This document shows positions 31,757-41,595 of a DNA stretch of 64,000 nucleotides, piece after piece; within the stretch, counting starts at the first letter, position 1; each line of letters opens with the position of its first letter. The DNA lies in assembly GCA_002393195.1 (NCBI GenBank), contig DGIK01000167.1, forward strand, positions 1-64,000, in the 5' to 3' direction. This DNA is from Bacteroidales bacterium UBA3824 (GTDB taxonomy: Bacteria; Bacteroidota; Bacteroidia; Bacteroidales; UBA3824). The translations under genes were made by a program, and so were the position numbers. Below the pieces are notes generated by a model, which saw only the letters and a list, made by a program, of their open reading frames with translations, was not told the origin of the DNA and did not search any database.

Positions 31757-33244
31757 TTAGTCCATCACTACCGTTACCACGCTCTTGGGTGGCACAGAAA
31801 CGCATTTGCCGTTGGTGGAGCAACTCTGCAACTTGCAGCCGGCATCGCCGTTGGTCAAATAAATCCCATTAACCTTACGCGGAAATTTCAGGATTTCCTC
31901 TTGGTCTGAATAATTGATGACAACGCTTACAATGCTGCCGTCAGGATTGCGGAATGCACTTGCCATCAGGCCTGCGGGTGATTCGGCGACAGAAAGTTTG
32001 ATGGCGATGCGCTTGGCGTTAGGCTTAATATAACGGCTGTAATTGCCTAAGCACCAAAGCAATCGGCTGTCGTAGAGTTTGCCATTGTCGATTGTTTCCT
32101 GTCCAAAATCTTCCAACAATCCGTCCTTGTAGTCCTCCCCTATCGCACGCCACCATTGCCAAGATGCAGCATTGGCGTACACAAGGTCGTGATGAATCCA
32201 ACGCGCCACATACAACGCCGTCTTCATTGTGGTATCGTAGCCGCCACCACCGCCAATCTCCTCGTCGTTGCTCATTACGCATTGTTCTGTCATCCAAAAC
32301 TTTACAGAAAATTTTTGCAACGTATCGCGCAAATTCTCACGCATAGCGCGCATATAGTCGAGCGGCGTATTGGTCCAATAGCCGTGTCCAGCAATCATTT
32401 TTTCTACGTGACTTAGCCCCAATACGTTGGACGCGCTGTCAGCGTTGAAAAGAGTCTGAATGGCATACCCTCTGTCCACACCGGTCTGATGAGTAGATAC
32501 CATAGCGCGGTAGTCGGACGATTCGTTTACAAGTATCTTGGTATCAAGATTTTCCGCAGTCAAAGCCTTGTCGATAAGCCTTGTGAGTTTTGCGATTTCG
32601 GCATTGGTAGCGGGAGAGCCTTCTTGTTTGGGACCTTGCCAATTCCAATGTCCGTCGGGTTCGTTGACGGGGCAGATGTAATTGATTGTAATGCCGTGCT
32701 TTTCTTTGAGACCCTTGATGGATTTGGCAATGTAATCGGCAAACTGTCCGTAACATTCGGGCTTCAAGTTCAACGTGCCTCCCCTACCCGTGTTGGTGGC
32801 GAGTCCGTTTTGAGTGAAATACACCGGAGGCGAATTGAGAAACGCCACGAAAGTTGTAACACCTCGTTTTTGCGCCTCCTTCATAAAGTCGATCTGCGCC
32901 TTCTGCTTGGAAAAATCCCACGAACCATCCGGCAACAGGAACGATTCGGTGCGCGTCATTGGCTGTATCTGGGCACTATCGCCCTGAAACGCACTGCCTG
33001 CACCGAGATTAAACCGCCAGATATTCAGCCCAATACCCTTGTCGTGCGAGAAGAGCAAATCGGCGGCTTTCGTCACGGTTTCCGATGGCCATTGGTCGGT
33101 GGCTTGTATGGTCCACGCATCCGACGCCCCAAAACCGTCGATAGTCTGAAACTCTTGACTTTCATCTATTTCAACGCTCTGAGTGAAAGGTGCGCTACAA
33201 GATGCCGCCAACAGCAACAATGGAAGTATATACAATTTTTTCAT
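31757..33244 (-). CDS. GH30 glycoside hydrolase, lipoprotein
   Basis: 495 residues with lipoprotein signal MKKLYILPLLLLAASCSA (Cys ~16). Clan A barrel: QTIDGFGASDAWTI (~32-45), acid/base Glu in NYICPVNEPDGHWNW (~198-212), nucleophile Glu in KFWMTEQCVMS (~313-323), and the C-terminal beta-sandwich strand KSVVTVVMD. This pattern matches GH30 (beta-1,6-galactanases, beta-1,6-glucanases, xylanases); with GH35 beside it a beta-1,6-galactan activity is the best guess. Paralogue of the next gene (33311-35023) but clearly diverged. Confidence 0.88.
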   Translation of the reverse strand: MKKLYILPLLLLAASCSAPFTQSVEIDESQEFQTIDGFGASDAWTIQATDQWPSETVTKAADLLFSHDKGIGLNIWRFNLGAGSAFQGDSAQIQPMTRTESFLLPDGSWDFSKQKAQIDFMKEAQKRGVTTFVAFLNSPPVYFTQNGLATNTGRGGTLNLKPECYGQFADYIAKSIKGLKEKHGITINYICPVNEPDGHWNWQGPKQEGSPATNAEIAKLTRLIDKALTAENLDTKILVNESSDYRAMVSTHQTGVDRGYAIQTLFNADSASNVLGLSHVEKMIAGHGYWTNTPLDYMRAMRENLRDTLQKFSVKFWMTEQCVMSNDEEIGGGGGYDTTMKTALYVARWIHHDLVYANAASWQWWRAIGEDYKDGLLEDFGQETIDNGKLYDSRLLWCLGNYSRYIKPNAKRIAIKLSVAESPAGLMASAFRNPDGSIVSVVINYSDQEEILKFPRKVNGIYLTNGDAGCKLQSCSTNGKCVSVPPKSVVTVVMD

Positions 33245-33255
33245 AGCATTTTCAA

Positions 33256-33305
33256 TATTATAAAGACACAGAGTCCACTGAGATGAACAGATGGGCTCTG
33301 TGTCT
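33256..33305. repeat. Hairpin between the two GH30 genes
   Basis: AAGACACAGAG and CTCTGTGTCTT close a hairpin around 25 nt. It lies in the 66-bp gap between genes of the same operon, so it may stabilise mRNA or partly terminate. A similar G/C-rich hairpin (CTCACGGAG/CTCCGTGAG) lies between susD and susC at about 36659-36736. Confidence 0.55.
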
Positions 33306-33310
33306 TGAAA

Positions 33311-35023
33311 TTATTTGCAATATACCACTGTCGTCACCGACTTTGCGGGTACTACAACATTGCCGTCCGACATATTGGTACGTTCGAGTTTTTTGGTCTC
33401 GTCGGTCACGAAACGCAACACCTTGTTAGCACCGTCAAAACCTGTTACAGTGGGGTTTACGCGGATTTTCTGGTCGCCAAGGTTGGTATAGACAGCCACC
33501 AAAGTATTGCCGTCGCCCGATATGAATGCTGTGCCAACAAACGACTTGTCGGTGCCACAATTCATATCGACACGCTTGTAGCCTGGACGCACGAAACGGC
33601 TGTAATTGCCAAGTACATATAGATTTGCATTATCCTTCCAATTAGCTCCGCCGGTGATGTCGTCGTAGGTGTCGTGGTAATCCTCCACGTCCGCGCCGAG
33701 TTTGATGAGCCAAAAACGGTTTTTCTGGCTCCAACGTTCCTGTCCCCATACCGTCCAATAACTCCAAGACGAAACATTAGCCCACACCAAGTCAGAATAG
33801 ATGACGCGCGCGAGGAACAAGGCATTGTCGATGTATTTGGCCTCGGCGAGACCGGGATAATTGTCGGTAGCGGCATATTCGTCGAGCATACTCCATTCCG
33901 TCTGCCAAAGTCCTATGCCGTGGCTCTTAGCCTCGTTGTAAGCCTTGGAACGGTACGATTCGAGAGCGTCCCAGTTGCGGTCTTCCCAATAAGAATGGGC
34001 TGCCACAACCTTGTGGACGTGGGAGAGTTCGGCGATGGAATTTTCGCCACTGCCAAAAAGCTCCGAAATCTGGCTACCGCTGTTGGCGTATTCGTTGCTG
34101 CTGTATGTGGCAGACCATTTGCCAGCCTCCGGGACAACGATTTCGGTTTTCTGAGAGCCGAGTTTTTCGTCGAGTATTTTTACGAACTTGGCGATTTCGG
34201 AGTTTCGCCAACTGCTGCCTTCCTGACCGCCTGCCCATTCGTATTGAGGTTCGTTGAGGGGCGAGATGTAGTCGATATTGATGCCATTGTCAGTGAAATG
34301 CTTGGAAACTTCCGCCAAGTATTCGGCAAATTTTTCGTAGCCTTCTTCGGTAAGGTTTACATCGTCGGTCTTGTCGTCGAAAGCCTTGCCATTTTTAGTC
34401 CAGAATACAAGCGGCGAATTGGAGAACAACAGCATCTTTTCCACGCCGTATTTCTTCGCCTCTTCCATAAAGTAACGCTGACCAACACATTTGGACCAGT
34501 CGTAGGTAGTGCCGTCGGATTTGAGGTAACATTCAGCACGGCGGGTAACGTCTTCGAGTTTTGAGTCGTCGCCCTGCTCTGCGCTGCCCGCACCGAGGTT
34601 GACGCGCCACATCGAAAGTCCGATGCCTTCCACGCTGCCGTCGCTCAATGTGTCCTGCGAAAAGAGGAGTTTTGCCATCTTGTCCTTGTCGGCATACTTG
34701 GTGCCAACATATTCGCCAAGCCAACAATCCGACGCTCCAAAGCCCTCGATAGTCTGGAACACATTTGCAGTGTTGATTGCTACTGCGATTTCGTCGTCGG
34801 CGCGCTCATCAGCTGTATTGACCACCTTCCAATTTGACTTAGGAGACTCGTCGCCACCGGGATTGTTGGAGGGGTCGTTGTTTGAGGGTTGATTGTTGCG
34901 TTTGGCAAGTTCTTCGGGGGTGAGCGCAGTGTTGCTCTCGTCGGGCATGATGTCGTCATGGTCGCAGGATACCATACCGGCGGCTATCATTGATGCTATT
35001 ATCATTGCTGATATTTTTTTCAT
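33311..35023 (-). CDS. GH30 glycoside hydrolase, lipoprotein
   Basis: 570 residues; signal MKKISAMIIASMIAAGMVSC with the lipobox Cys ~20, then a low-complexity NNQPSNNDPSNNPGGDES linker (~43-61). The barrel starts QTIEGFGASDCWLGEYVG. Acid/base Glu in DYISPLNEPQYEWAGGQEG (~254-272), nucleophile Glu in LWQTEWSMLDEYA (~377-389), final sandwich strand KSVTTVVYCK. The NEPQYEWAGGQEG form is reminiscent of GH30 beta-1,6-galactanases. First enzyme after susD (29-bp gap); likely surface-exposed endo-enzyme of the PUL, by the long linker after the lipid anchor. Confidence 0.9.
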   Translation of the reverse strand: MKKISAMIIASMIAAGMVSCDHDDIMPDESNTALTPEELAKRNNQPSNNDPSNNPGGDESPKSNWKVVNTADERADDEIAVAINTANVFQTIEGFGASDCWLGEYVGTKYADKDKMAKLLFSQDTLSDGSVEGIGLSMWRVNLGAGSAEQGDDSKLEDVTRRAECYLKSDGTTYDWSKCVGQRYFMEEAKKYGVEKMLLFSNSPLVFWTKNGKAFDDKTDDVNLTEEGYEKFAEYLAEVSKHFTDNGINIDYISPLNEPQYEWAGGQEGSSWRNSEIAKFVKILDEKLGSQKTEIVVPEAGKWSATYSSNEYANSGSQISELFGSGENSIAELSHVHKVVAAHSYWEDRNWDALESYRSKAYNEAKSHGIGLWQTEWSMLDEYAATDNYPGLAEAKYIDNALFLARVIYSDLVWANVSSWSYWTVWGQERWSQKNRFWLIKLGADVEDYHDTYDDITGGANWKDNANLYVLGNYSRFVRPGYKRVDMNCGTDKSFVGTAFISGDGNTLVAVYTNLGDQKIRVNPTVTGFDGANKVLRFVTDETKKLERTNMSDGNVVVPAKSVTTVVYCK

Positions 35024-35052
35024 TGCTGTAAATAAGAGAGTTAAACAAAAAA

Positions 35053-36636
35053 CTAATAACCAGGGTTTTGCACAAGGCTTCCGTTGCTCTGTACGATTTC
35101 AGTATTGGGAATCGGGAAGAGTTCGTCGCGGTTTTCCTTGAAGTCGTAACCCTCGTTTTGAGGTTCAATGAGGTTGGTGGTCTCAAATTCGTCGGTGGAT
35201 GTTTCCGTATTGTATTTCACCCACGTTCCATTGGGGCCAAAGAGGTTGCAAACCACTTTCTTGCCGTTGCTGTCGGTCCAGCGGCGGATGTCGTAGAGAC
35301 GGTTGCCTTCGAAGGCGAGTTCCAATCGGCGTTCGAGGCGGATAGCCTGTTTGAGGTCGTTGCCAGAGGCGGTAACGTCGGCAAGATTGACGCGGGTGCG
35401 CACTTGGTTGAGATACTTGCGAGCCTCATCGTCCTTGCCGAGTTGGTTCTTCACTTCGGCAGCCATCAGGAGGATGTCGGCATAGCGGAGCAGACGGTAA
35501 TTCAAGGCGATATGGGGCGCGTCGTAATTGCCCTCAATGCGTCTTGCCTGAGGGATGTAGAGTTTTGCGTTCACGCGGCCGCATTTGTGCTTGGAGGGCG
35601 ACACCTGATATGGGAAAATGCTTGCGTCGGTCTCGTTGGGGATAGAGGTTGCGCCGTGCTTGATGATGGTGCAGAATTTGCGGATGTCGTCGCCCGCTGC
35701 AGTGTAGGCGTTTTCAAGGTCAGACGAGGGACCGCCCCACGACCAGCCGCTGTCGTCACGACTGCCAGCCACTACCGAAATCCTTTCGCCAACGCTGTAA
35801 GAAATGTCGCCGGAGGTCTGGATTTCAAACACGCCTTCCACGCTGTTGTTGTAATCCATATTCCAAACCTTAGAGAAATCGTCCAAAAGGTCGTATTCGC
35901 CGCTTTTGATTACTTCGTCGAGATATTTCTCTGCCTCGGCGTATTTCTCGTGGTAGAGGTAGGTCTTGGCAAGGAAGCCCATAGCCGCGCCCTTGGTGGC
36001 GCGACCGAGTTCGCCATTATTGACGGTTTCGCTGCGAAGCGGAAGGTATTCTATCGCCTCGAGAAAGTCTTTCTCTATCTGAGTATAAGTCTCGTCCAAT
36101 GTGGCGCGGGCAACAGTCTTGCCATCTTCCACCACCATATTGAGCACCAACGGAACGCCGCCAAAATTCTTCGCCAATTCAAAGTAAGAATAGGCGCGGA
36201 TGAATTTGGCCTCCGCCATCATACGGTTTTTCTTGTCTTCGCTTATCGACGAGACAGTAGGCACATACTCCAATACCGTGTTGCAACGGTGGATGCCCTT
36301 GTAACGGTATTGCCAGAAATTGGAGAGAGTGCCGCTCGTGGTCTTGCCCTGATAGAGAACAAGGTCGTCGTAGCCGTCCTGACTCTGTGTGGTGTTGTTC
36401 ATCCAGCCGTCGTCGGTAGCCATATCGGCAAGGATGTAGGTGTTGTATATCTGCCACCAATCGTCGTAAGCCAATGTCTGATAGCAGCCATACACCTGTG
36501 CCAAGCACTCTTTCTCGTTGTTGAAGTAGTTGTCGAGAACCTGCGTACCCTTGACGTCCTGTGTCAAGAAGTCCTCGGTGCAGCCGGCAAATCCCATCGC
36601 CGCTGCCAATATGCTGTATTTGATAATATTTTTCAT
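35053..36636 (-). CDS. SusD-like glycan-binding outer-membrane lipoprotein
   Basis: 527 residues. Lipoprotein signal MKNIIKYSILAAAMGFAGC. RagB/SusD features: DFLTQDVKGTQVLDNYFNNE, YRYKGIHRCNTVLEYV (~108-123), the AEAKFIRAYSYFELAKNFGGVPL helix pair (~138-160), TPR-like repeats, and the C-terminal ENRDELFPIPNTEIVQSNGSL. It caps the SusC barrel and binds the target glycan. Directly follows susC (128-bp gap with CACGGAG hairpin repeats) and precedes the two GH30 genes. Confidence 0.97.
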   Translation of the reverse strand: MKNIIKYSILAAAMGFAGCTEDFLTQDVKGTQVLDNYFNNEKECLAQVYGCYQTLAYDDWWQIYNTYILADMATDDGWMNNTTQSQDGYDDLVLYQGKTTSGTLSNFWQYRYKGIHRCNTVLEYVPTVSSISEDKKNRMMAEAKFIRAYSYFELAKNFGGVPLVLNMVVEDGKTVARATLDETYTQIEKDFLEAIEYLPLRSETVNNGELGRATKGAAMGFLAKTYLYHEKYAEAEKYLDEVIKSGEYDLLDDFSKVWNMDYNNSVEGVFEIQTSGDISYSVGERISVVAGSRDDSGWSWGGPSSDLENAYTAAGDDIRKFCTIIKHGATSIPNETDASIFPYQVSPSKHKCGRVNAKLYIPQARRIEGNYDAPHIALNYRLLRYADILLMAAEVKNQLGKDDEARKYLNQVRTRVNLADVTASGNDLKQAIRLERRLELAFEGNRLYDIRRWTDSNGKKVVCNLFGPNGTWVKYNTETSTDEFETTNLIEPQNEGYDFKENRDELFPIPNTEIVQSNGSLVQNPGY

Positions 36637-36764
36637 CGCTTTCTGTTTTTTTATTTTCTCTCACGGAGGCACTGAGCACACGGAGGGGAGATTTTTAGAG
36701 ATTCCTTATCTCCGTGGTCTCCGTGTCTCCGTGAGAGATATTTTAATATCTCCGTGAAAGGATT

Positions 36765-39700
36765 TTAGAAGTTAAGATTTACACCGAACAAGAACACCTT
36801 TGTATTCGGGTAAGCTACGCCGTCGATGCCGCTTTCGGTAACAGAGCCGGTGGCAGCGGTCTCGGGGTCAAATCCGCTGTATTTGGTGATGGTGAATAGG
36901 TTTTGAGCCGAGAGCGAAAGGCGGAGCGTGCCGATGCGGAGCTTGCTCTTATCGAAGGTGTAGCCTATCTGCATCTGCTTGCAGCGGAGGTAAGAGCCGT
37001 TTTCCACAAACCAATCGCTTACTGTGGTGAAGTTTTTATTGGCATCGTTGTAAGAGAGGCGGGGAATGTCGGTGTCTTGACCTTCGGTGTGCCAAGCGTC
37101 GTTGTAAGTGCCTTCCCAAACATTCTGACCCGAAACACCTGAATAGTAGCCTTTGGTCTTATTGAAAATCTTGTTGCCCATTGTGCCGTAGAAATTCATC
37201 GAGAAGTCCCAATTTTTGTAACTTGCGCCAAGGTTGACGCCAAGATACATCTTCGGAAAAGCGTTGCCGAGGTAAGTCTTGTCGTCGTTGTCTATCTTGC
37301 CATCGTTGTTGCGATCCACAAAAATCAAGTCGCCTGGCTGTGCGTAAGGCTGCAAAGCGTCGCCGTGCTCGTTGGTGTAAGACGCCACCTGCTCCCAATT
37401 CTGGAAAATGCCAGCCGTCTCAAAACCGTAGAACCTCGAAATCTCAGCATCGGATTCGTTCTTGATGATGTAGTCGCCATTGAAACCGCCGGTCAGGATA
37501 GGATCGGAAGTGCCGAGGTCTTTTGCCTTGTTTTTAACGCCGGAGAGGTTGACACCCACTTCGTATTTGAAGTCGCTCCTGATGTTGTCTTTCCAATTGA
37601 GAGAGAGTTCCCAGCCATTGCCCTCCATAGAGCCAACGTTGGTCCATACTTCGCCAGCCCATTCGGGATAGCCGAGGATGGCAAGGTGAGCCTCCTTCAA
37701 GAGCATATCGGAAGTCTTCTTCTTGTAGAGTTCCAATGTGGCGGTGAGACGGTCGTTCAAGAAGCCCATATCAATACCGAAGTTGTAATCCTCCACGGTC
37801 TCCCACTGGATGTTAGGATTGGCGGTAGAGCCTACAACGGTAGCCGTGGTGGTCTCGCCGTTGATTACATAATACGTAGTGCCAATGGTGGAGAGGTAGG
37901 CAGAATTGTCGATAGACTGGTTGCCGACCTTGCCCCAGCCGAGGCGGAGTTTCAGGTTGGAGAAGATGTTTTGCGATTTCATAAACTCCTCGCCCGTTAC
38001 CCTCCAAGCAGCGGATATAGCGGGGAATGTGGCGAATTTCTTGCCTTCGGGAAACTTGCTTGAACCGTCGAAACGGATGCTTGCCGTCACATAATAACGC
38101 GAATCATAATTGTACATCACGCGGCCGAGGTACGACACGAGCGTGGAAAAACTGTCGGAGCCAGACGACTTTTCGTTTTCGGTGCCAGCAGATACGTAAC
38201 GGAGGTTTTCGTTGTTGGACGGCACGGCGTCGCGGCTGCCAGTGAGCCAATAATTAGAGAATTTCTCCATCGTGTAGCCAACCATCGCGTTGACATTGTG
38301 TTTTTCAGCAAAAATTTTCTGATAATTGAGGGTGTTGGTCCAGTTCCAATCGTTCCAAGTGTTCATCGTGCGCGAAGCATTGGAAGTTTCCTGTTTTTCG
38401 AGGTTGTCGATGTAAAATTCGGGCGCAAAACCGTTGCTTACGCGGAACCTCGCATTGTCGCCAAACTGAGTGCGGAATGTAAGACCCTTGATGATTTCTA
38501 CGCTCAAATACGGATTCATCAGCAATCCATATTCGTCGCTGTGTCCGGTCTGACGTTTGAGGTTGGCGACGGGATTGTGTTCCTGATTGTTGTGCGAACG
38601 CTCGTACCAAGAATATTCATTGTCGATGTCCTTCCAGTCGGAGCGGAAAATCGGCGTGGTGGGATCCATAGCCATTGCAGCACCCATAAGGCCGGGAGTG
38701 TCGTCCCAGCGTTCGAGTTTCGGAGAGAGTTCGATGCCGAGTTTAAAACGATTTTTCTCGTCAAAAGTGTATTCGGTGTTGATGCGTCCGGTGAACTTGT
38801 CCCACCAGCCGTAATTGTAGTGGGAGTGCGAACGGTAATATCCAAACGAGCCGCTGTAAATAAGCTTGTCGCTGCCGCCTTGGAAAGAGAGGTTGTAATT
38901 TTGGGTCATAGCGTACTTGTCAACGGTTTCGCCCCACCAGTCGGTGCCTTCGGCGTCGGTGATGTTGTTGATACCGTTGTATGCAGCCACCTGATTGTCA
39001 TTGGAATAGCGAGCCTTAAACACTTTTTCGTATTCGGAAGCCTTAGCCATACCGGGGTCGCCTATCACGCTCAGACCGAGCGACGAGGTGAATTGGAATT
39101 GGGTCTTGCCCTTCTTGCCTTTTTTGGTGGAGATAAGCACAACGCCGTTGGATGCCCTTGTACCGTAGATGGCGGATGCAGAAGCATCTTTAAGCACCTC
39201 CATACTCTCGATGTCTTCGGGATTGAGGAAGTTGATATTGTCGCCTACGGGCATACCGTCCACGACGTAGAGTGGGTTGGAGCCGTTGACAGTGGTGACA
39301 CAGCGGATGATTACCCTCGGAGATGCGCCCGGTGCGCCAGTGGAAGAAATCTGTACGCCGTTCACCTTGCTCTGCAATGCGTTCATAGCGTTGCCCGAAT
39401 TGAAAGAGGTAATGTCGTCGCTCTTGACGGTGGAGATACTGGAAGTCAAGTCGGATTTCTTGGCAGTACCGTAGCCGATTACCACTACTTCGTCGAGTCC
39501 CTTGGTGTCTTCCACGAGGACGAAGTTGATGGTCTTGTCGCTATTGACAATCTCCGACTGGCTCACAAAGCCCAGCATCGAACATTCTATCGTGGCGCCA
39601 TTGGCGACGGAGATTCTGAAATTGCCGTCGATGTCGGAAATAGTGCCGTTGGTAGTGCCTTTTTCCATAATGACGGCACCGAGCAGAGCCTCGCCGTTCT

Positions 39701-39791
39701 GGTCTGTTACCGAACCCTTCACCGAAACATTCTGGGCAAAGGCGCAGACCGCAAACAGCATCATTGTGATTAATGATAATATCTTTTTCAT
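36765..39791 (-). CDS. SusC-like TonB-dependent outer-membrane transporter
   Basis: 1008 residues. Signal peptide MKKILSLITMMLFAVCAFAQ, carboxypeptidase-like regulatory domain (~23-95, VSVKGSVTDQNGEALLGAVI), TonB-box region DEVVVIGYGTAKKSDLTSSI (~100-120), plug with NGVVLISTKKG (~212-222), then the beta-barrel ending with the aromatic terminus FGVNLNF. No N-terminal STN extension, so signalling to an anti-sigma factor is not expected. Imports oligosaccharides captured by the SusD-like partner. Confidence 0.98.
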   Translation of the reverse strand: MKKILSLITMMLFAVCAFAQNVSVKGSVTDQNGEALLGAVIMEKGTTNGTISDIDGNFRISVANGATIECSMLGFVSQSEIVNSDKTINFVLVEDTKGLDEVVVIGYGTAKKSDLTSSISTVKSDDITSFNSGNAMNALQSKVNGVQISSTGAPGASPRVIIRCVTTVNGSNPLYVVDGMPVGDNINFLNPEDIESMEVLKDASASAIYGTRASNGVVLISTKKGKKGKTQFQFTSSLGLSVIGDPGMAKASEYEKVFKARYSNDNQVAAYNGINNITDAEGTDWWGETVDKYAMTQNYNLSFQGGSDKLIYSGSFGYYRSHSHYNYGWWDKFTGRINTEYTFDEKNRFKLGIELSPKLERWDDTPGLMGAAMAMDPTTPIFRSDWKDIDNEYSWYERSHNNQEHNPVANLKRQTGHSDEYGLLMNPYLSVEIIKGLTFRTQFGDNARFRVSNGFAPEFYIDNLEKQETSNASRTMNTWNDWNWTNTLNYQKIFAEKHNVNAMVGYTMEKFSNYWLTGSRDAVPSNNENLRYVSAGTENEKSSGSDSFSTLVSYLGRVMYNYDSRYYVTASIRFDGSSKFPEGKKFATFPAISAAWRVTGEEFMKSQNIFSNLKLRLGWGKVGNQSIDNSAYLSTIGTTYYVINGETTTATVVGSTANPNIQWETVEDYNFGIDMGFLNDRLTATLELYKKKTSDMLLKEAHLAILGYPEWAGEVWTNVGSMEGNGWELSLNWKDNIRSDFKYEVGVNLSGVKNKAKDLGTSDPILTGGFNGDYIIKNESDAEISRFYGFETAGIFQNWEQVASYTNEHGDALQPYAQPGDLIFVDRNNDGKIDNDDKTYLGNAFPKMYLGVNLGASYKNWDFSMNFYGTMGNKIFNKTKGYYSGVSGQNVWEGTYNDAWHTEGQDTDIPRLSYNDANKNFTTVSDWFVENGSYLRCKQMQIGYTFDKSKLRIGTLRLSLSAQNLFTITKYSGFDPETAATGSVTESGIDGVAYPNTKVFLFGVNLNF

Positions 39792-39818
39792 ACTTATAAT
39801 GTTATAATATTCAACTAA

Positions 39819-41351
39819 TTATTTGGATGGAACTATCTTCATACGACCCAAATGGGTGTCGAAAATGATGTCGTAGTTGCCTGACTTGGGGATGGAAAGT
39901 TTGGCGTGGTTGCCCACTTCCACCTCATTGTTGTATTTATTGGCCTGCGCCTCGTAAGCGGGGTTGGCGTATTGTCCCACATACCTCCAAATATCGGGTT
40001 CTGTTTCGGTGGCAGCCTCAGGTTTCCAAGTACAATAATCCCACCAGCCGTCGTGGTGCCAGTTGTGCGGGTGGAACTCGAAGTTGCCTTTTTCGAGATG
40101 ATAATTGAGGATTTGGATAATGTGCTTGTTTTGCGGATTGTACTCGAAGAAGTCGGTAACGTTGCGCGGATTGTCGGTCATAATGCCCACATTAAAATCT
40201 TGCCACCAAGCGTCGGAGGTTTCCCATTCGCCAGTTTCCTTGTTCCAAATGCCGGAGCACCAAGTATTGAGGCTTGCCGTGCCCAGCTTGTGCGGGATGG
40301 GGTCTGCCGCGTCGTCAACAGTGTAAGTGCTTGTGGTGTAAGTGCCTTGCTTTGTGTTGAATACAATTTTGTAATAGACACCTGCCTGGTCGAGCACGAT
40401 GGGCTGAGCCTGTGCGGGGTCGGGGGTAAACATTGCGGCGTTGGACGGGTCAGTGCCAAAACAGATGGGTTCAAAGGAGTTTTTCTGCGGCATAAAACGT
40501 ACCTTGGTGCCAGCCGCTGCATTATAATAGAGAGCAGTGTATTCAAATTCTCCGCTATGGTCAATCAACATCGGCACACCGCAAACGTCGGAAATAAGGT
40601 CTGCCTCTGTCTCTACGTCACAGAGATACATACGGTCGTAGTCTTTGAGTTCGCCCTTGGAGATTGTGATTTCCTTCTCCACCTTGTTGTTGTAGGCGTC
40701 GTAGGCGGCAATTACACCCTTGTAGTCGCGGTTTTCGTCGCCGAGGGAGATGGTCTTCTTGTACTCGTAGGTCTTGGAGTCGTTGGTGATGTCCTCGTTG
40801 ATATTGAGGTCGGGAAAACTTACCGTCACACGCTGTATCACCCTATTGTCAGACACGGCAAACTTGAAATTGAACGCGCTCATAATCACGTTGATTACCT
40901 CGCCCGGCTCCTGCGTGAACTTCGGGTCGGTGAAGTCGCCGTCCATATTGGCATTGAAGGTAACAGCAGAAACATTGCCCACCAAATCCTCCACAGTGAT
41001 AAGGATGGGGAACGCCTCGGTTTTGAGAGAGTCGGGAGCGGTGATGCCGTATTCGAGATTGTAGGTCTTTACGGTGTCGCCGTAGATGCGCAGGATGTCT
41101 ATCGTCTTATTAAGATAGAGATCCTTGTTTTGGAGATTGATGGCCTTGATGCCGTCGGCGTCGTCCACCTTGGCCTTCACCACGAACTTCCTGGCAAACT
41201 CCCAGTGTATTTCGTCAGCTTCGAGAGCGATGGTCGGCTTTTGGTTGTCAACGGCGGAAAATTCGTCGTCGTCGCCACAGCCGGTGTTTGCGGCGCACAC
41301 TGCAAGCAGCGCGGAGGCAGCAAACATTTTGATTATATTACTTTTTTTCAT
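39819..41351 (-). CDS. SusE/SusF-like surface glycan-binding lipoprotein
   Basis: 510 residues. Lipoprotein signal ending ...AVCAANTGC with the acidic GDDDEF after the Cys, the usual export signal for the outer face of the outer membrane. The middle part looks like Ig-like beta domains (DNQKPTIALEADEIHWEFA, NVSAVTFNANMDGDFT), and the C-terminal ~250 residues form two SusF-type modules ending YDIIFDTHLGRMKIVPSK. It is the first gene of the operon, before susC, whereas such genes usually follow susD. A binding role is inferred. Confidence 0.8.
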   Translation of the reverse strand: MKKSNIIKMFAASALLAVCAANTGCGDDDEFSAVDNQKPTIALEADEIHWEFARKFVVKAKVDDADGIKAINLQNKDLYLNKTIDILRIYGDTVKTYNLEYGITAPDSLKTEAFPILITVEDLVGNVSAVTFNANMDGDFTDPKFTQEPGEVINVIMSAFNFKFAVSDNRVIQRVTVSFPDLNINEDITNDSKTYEYKKTISLGDENRDYKGVIAAYDAYNNKVEKEITISKGELKDYDRMYLCDVETEADLISDVCGVPMLIDHSGEFEYTALYYNAAAGTKVRFMPQKNSFEPICFGTDPSNAAMFTPDPAQAQPIVLDQAGVYYKIVFNTKQGTYTTSTYTVDDAADPIPHKLGTASLNTWCSGIWNKETGEWETSDAWWQDFNVGIMTDNPRNVTDFFEYNPQNKHIIQILNYHLEKGNFEFHPHNWHHDGWWDYCTWKPEAATETEPDIWRYVGQYANPAYEAQANKYNNEVEVGNHAKLSIPKSGNYDIIFDTHLGRMKIVPSK

Positions 41352-41406
41352 TTGACAAATTGAGATTCGTTTAACAAAAAATTTACCGTAAATTTACATC
41401 AACAAA

Positions 41407-41418
41407 CGCAAAAGTTAG
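41407..41418 (-). promoter_or_regulatory. Probable PUL promoter -7 region
   Basis: On the minus strand CTAACTTTTGCG resembles TAnnTTTG with one extra T. It lies just downstream, in the direction of the PUL, of the AATCGTGCAA cluster at 41427-41499, which is the expected position for activator sites. Confidence 0.5.
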
Positions 41419-41426
41419 CACCCTCA

Positions 41427-41499
41427 AATCGTGCAATCACCCTACCCTAATCGTGCAAAAAAGGGGTTCTAATCGTGCAAAATACAACATTGCACGATT
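41427..41499. promoter_or_regulatory. Four-copy AATCGTGCAA operator between the PUL and its regulator
   Basis: AATCGTGCAA occurs at 41427, 41449 and 41471, exactly 22 bp apart, and inverted (TTGCACGATT) at 41490-41499. Direct repeats spaced two helical turns apart are typical binding sites for AraC-type DNA-binding domains such as that of the adjacent hybrid two-component protein. Confidence 0.8.
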
Positions 41500-41549
41500 A
41501 CAAAACCAAATATTGTACTCAAAATATTTCGCAGACAGATTTTTATTTA

Positions 41550-41557
41550 TATATTTG
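41550..41557 (+). promoter_or_regulatory. -7 box of the hybrid two-component gene
   Basis: TATATTTG, 38 bp before the ATG at 41596. Confidence 0.55.
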
Positions 41558-41595
41558 CGGTATTGGTCTGTTAACATAACTAACAAGATACAAAT

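Noticed and set aside
35068..36675. Long plus-strand reading frame opposite susD (and similar ones opposite susC, the SusE-like gene, the PAS protein and the ATPase)
   Set aside because: They are shadows caused by codon bias: no family motifs, no promoter, and the opposite strand holds complete known proteins.
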